A DNA stretch of 64,000 nucleotides, taken from Lutimonas vermicola (GTDB lineage: Bacteria > Bacteroidota > Bacteroidia > Flavobacteriales > Flavobacteriaceae). Positions 62,366 to 64,000 of the stretch are shown one piece after another; positions within the stretch are counted from its first letter, which is position 1, and every line of letters starts with the position of its first letter. Below the pieces are notes generated by a model. It saw only the letters and a list, made by a program, of their open reading frames with translations. It had not been told where the DNA came from and searched no databases. The DNA is taken from contig NZ_JBCDNA010000002.1 of the NCBI RefSeq assembly GCF_038433205.1, forward strand, positions 124,001 through 188,000, read 5' to 3'. The position numbers were made by a program, and so were the translations under genes.

Positions 62366-62541
62366 CTTAACACATTGAAATTTCCCGAAGGCAAGCCACA
62401 AATCGATAAACACGGCAGGATTCAAGTCAATAGCAAAAAGCCGGAATCACAGAAATAGCCGGCGCTTCAATTCAAGGACCTATTGGCGAAATCATACCAG
62501 GTAACTTTGAAGCGAATAGTAGATGGTATAAAAATGGATGA
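62366..62541 (+). pseudogene. Possible remnant of a coding sequence in two frames
   Basis: The 380-base stretch between asnB and wecB has no intact gene. Frame one from 62366 reads LNTLKFPEGKPQIDKHGRIQ and runs to a stop at 62456. A second frame from 62440 reads AGITEIAGASIQGPIGEIIP and ends at 62541. The two overlap and together look like one reading frame broken by a frameshift, but no family is recognised. AT-rich DNA without features fills 62282-62340. Confidence 0.25.
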
Positions 62542-62595
62542 ACTCTCGAATTACACCACGATTGAAAAACAACAGGATAAATTTCCTTCACTTTT

Positions 62596-63678
62596 TTATG
62601 CCAGGAAGTTTAAGATTTCCCTGTACATGTTTAACCCAACTTCATTGCCATAAAGTTCAAGCTTATAATCGGGAGTATTCTCCTGGTAATAGGTATATGC
62701 ATCCTTTATTTTAACCGGATCACTGCCAACTATCAAAGCAAATCCGCCCTCTAACAATTCAACCCATTCGGTTTGTTTCCTGGCAATGATACAAGGTTTT
62801 TGATTAAAATAGGCCTCTTTCTGAAGCCCGCCACTATCTGTAATGACCAGTTTACAATGTTTGAGAAGCTGCAACATATCAAAATAGCCAACAGGTTCTA
62901 TCAATAACCCTTCAAATTCTATATTGAACTTCTTCATCATAACCTTTGTTCTCGGGTGCAAAGGCATCACTACAAGAGTGTCTGCCGAAATTGAATTAAG
63001 TCCTTCGAGGATGGCTTTCAAAGTCTTCAGGTCTTCTGTATTTTCCTGCCGGTGGATTGTTGCAAGCACAAAACCATTATGCTCTAAATTTAAGCTCCGA
63101 ACGATACCGGATTTCTCATCTGACAGCTTGCTGTAATAAGCGACGGAATCTTTCATGATATCACCACTCAGGACCACTTTTGAACCAAAGTGGTCAAAGC
63201 CTTCGTTTTTTAAATTTGACAGCGCCGTATTTGTAGGGCATAGCAACAAATCCGAAATCCTGTCGGTAAGTATTCTATTAACCTCCTCGGGCATAGCCAT
63301 ATTAAAAGACCTTAAACCCGCCTCAACATGAACCACTTTAATTCCCAGTTTTTTAGCGGCCAGTGCTCCTGCCAATGTTGAATTTGTATCACCATAAACA
63401 ATGACCAGAGCAGGTTTTTCCAGCAACAGGACCTTCTCTATTTCCTCAAGCATCCTGCCGGTCATGGCTCCGTGGCCCACCCCATTGATGTTCAAATTAT
63501 ACTTTGGTTTGGGGATTTCCATTTCCTGAAAGAAAACATCACTCATGTTCTTGTCAAAATGCTGACCCGTATGCACAATCACCTCTGTGAACTGCTTTTG
63601 ATCACGAATGATCCTGCTCAATACAGCAGCTTTTATAAACTGAGGCCGCGCTCCTAAAATGCTTACTACTTTTTTCAA
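62596..63678 (-). CDS. wecB: UDP-N-acetylglucosamine 2-epimerase (non-hydrolysing)
   Basis: A 360-residue enzyme giving UDP-ManNAc for surface polysaccharides. Marks: VVSILGARPQFIKAAVLSRI, VIVHTGQHFDKNMSDVFFQE, VYGDTNSTLAGALAAKKLG, VHVEAGLRSFNMAMPEEVNR, ATIHRQENTED, and VITDSGGLQKEAYFNQKPCI. It is followed on the same strand, but preceded in transcription, by the end of a glycosyltransferase gene, so a polysaccharide cluster probably continues beyond the window. Confidence 0.96.
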   Translation of the reverse strand: MKKVVSILGARPQFIKAAVLSRIIRDQKQFTEVIVHTGQHFDKNMSDVFFQEMEIPKPKYNLNINGVGHGAMTGRMLEEIEKVLLLEKPALVIVYGDTNSTLAGALAAKKLGIKVVHVEAGLRSFNMAMPEEVNRILTDRISDLLLCPTNTALSNLKNEGFDHFGSKVVLSGDIMKDSVAYYSKLSDEKSGIVRSLNLEHNGFVLATIHRQENTEDLKTLKAILEGLNSISADTLVVMPLHPRTKVMMKKFNIEFEGLLIEPVGYFDMLQLLKHCKLVITDSGGLQKEAYFNQKPCIIARKQTEWVELLEGGFALIVGSDPVKIKDAYTYYQENTPDYKLELYGNEVGLNMYREILNFLA

Positions 63679-63800
63679 TTGTTATTTTATTAATGAACAA
63701 ATATAATTCTATTGCTCTTTCTGCATCATATATAACTCACTTAATCACGGTTGGCCCCTACCCGGTCATATCAATTTAACCCGGCTTCGTTGACCTATAA

Positions 63801-64000
63801 TTACAAACTCTTTAAAAGCGTGGCCAAATCCTTCGTCAGGTTTTTCCTGTGGTATTGGTCGATATGCTGAGCCTGGCTATTTAAGCCTCCGGCCTTATAC
63901 AAAGCATATTGTTTTCTCAATAAGCCCTTTAATGAGGTGAGATCATCAAAATCAATCATCTTACCCGATCCGGTTTCATTTAGGATTTCGGCCAGATCAC
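63801..64000 (-). CDS. C-terminal end of a probable family 4 glycosyltransferase (5' part beyond window)
   Basis: The frame is open from the window edge to a TAA at 63801-63803, giving the last 65 residues: DLAEILNETGSGKMIDFDDL, then TSLKGLLRKQYALYKAGGLN, and ending QYHRKNLTKDLATLLKSL. The pattern (a late Asp loop, then tyrosine-rich helix and RKNLT near the end) is common in GT4 proteins next to wecB. The assignment is tentative because the catalytic domains are outside the window. Confidence 0.6.
   Translation of the reverse strand, partial: DLAEILNETGSGKMIDFDDLTSLKGLLRKQYALYKAGGLNSQAQHIDQYHRKNLTKDLATLLKSL

Noticed and set aside
1..64000. Search for CRISPR arrays, transposases, prophage genes and tRNA/rRNA genes
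   Set aside because: No regularly spaced direct repeats, transposase motifs, phage structural genes or tRNA/rRNA signatures were seen on either strand by eye.

Overview
The window comes from a member of the Bacteroidota, most probably a marine or environmental Flavobacteriaceae; the genus cannot be fixed from sequence alone. Support: moderately AT-rich DNA; genes that start without Shine-Dalgarno sequences; several promoters matching the Bacteroidetes form (TTG, 19-22 bases, TAnnTTTG); a type IX secretion/gliding C-terminal domain protein; the gene order cinA-rpmB-rpmG-DUF4295-ftsY-rimO; bacillithiol (bshC) and menaquinone genes; and a zeaxanthin-type carotenoid cluster.

Layout. 1-2101: two lipoprotein genes on the minus strand, one cut by the window edge. 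2239-3819: ribosomal protein L31B, an unknown protein and a Nudix hydrolase. 3816-9970: minus-strand housekeeping block (bshC, rimO, ftsY, a 50-residue DUF4295 protein, rpmG, rpmB, cinA). 10099-19278: an M28 peptidase, CYTH and FAH proteins, and menaquinone genes menB, menD, menF with a hotdog thioesterase and a membrane-anchored hydrolase, interrupted by an oppositely oriented degenerate esterase. 19371-25388: a PRiA4-like protein, a secreted protein of unknown role, a DUF418-hydrolase fusion, an AraC-type membrane regulator and a protein with kinase-like motifs. 25532-33854: an ABC exporter, uvrB, a large T9SS-type surface protein, a lipoprotein esterase and transaldolase. 34029-37005: redox enzymes (AhpD-like, peroxiredoxin, an iodotyrosine-deiodinase-like nitroreductase) and an SDR. 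37097-37190: SRP RNA. 37317-50558: DUF4199 protein, GT2, phosphoglucomutase, MsbA-like ABC, nitroreductase, pepD, ung, a MutS2-like protein, acyl-CoA ligase and GNAT. 50580-56013: crtI-crtB-unknown-crtZ-crtY operon headed by a B12-binding MerR regulator; an assembly gap lies between regulator and operon. 56200-64000: four-domain fasciclin lipoprotein, TonB-dependent receptor, asnB, wecB and the end of a glycosyltransferase.

How the genes work together. The crt genes would take geranylgeranyl diphosphate to phytoene, lycopene, beta-carotene and zeaxanthin, probably under light/B12-responsive control by the MerR protein. The men genes feed the respiratory quinone pool. rpmE2, rpmB, rpmG, DUF4295, ftsY, ffs and rimO serve ribosome assembly and membrane targeting. 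No CRISPR array, transposase, phage gene, tRNA or rRNA gene was found. The more unusual items are the deiodinase-like enzyme with its full substrate-lid triad, the DUF418-hydrolase fusion carrying an internalised signal peptide, the kinase-like protein, shared heptanucleotide repeats just after two stop codons, several strong palindromes, and a 123-bp duplication flanking the N gap that looks like an assembly artefact.
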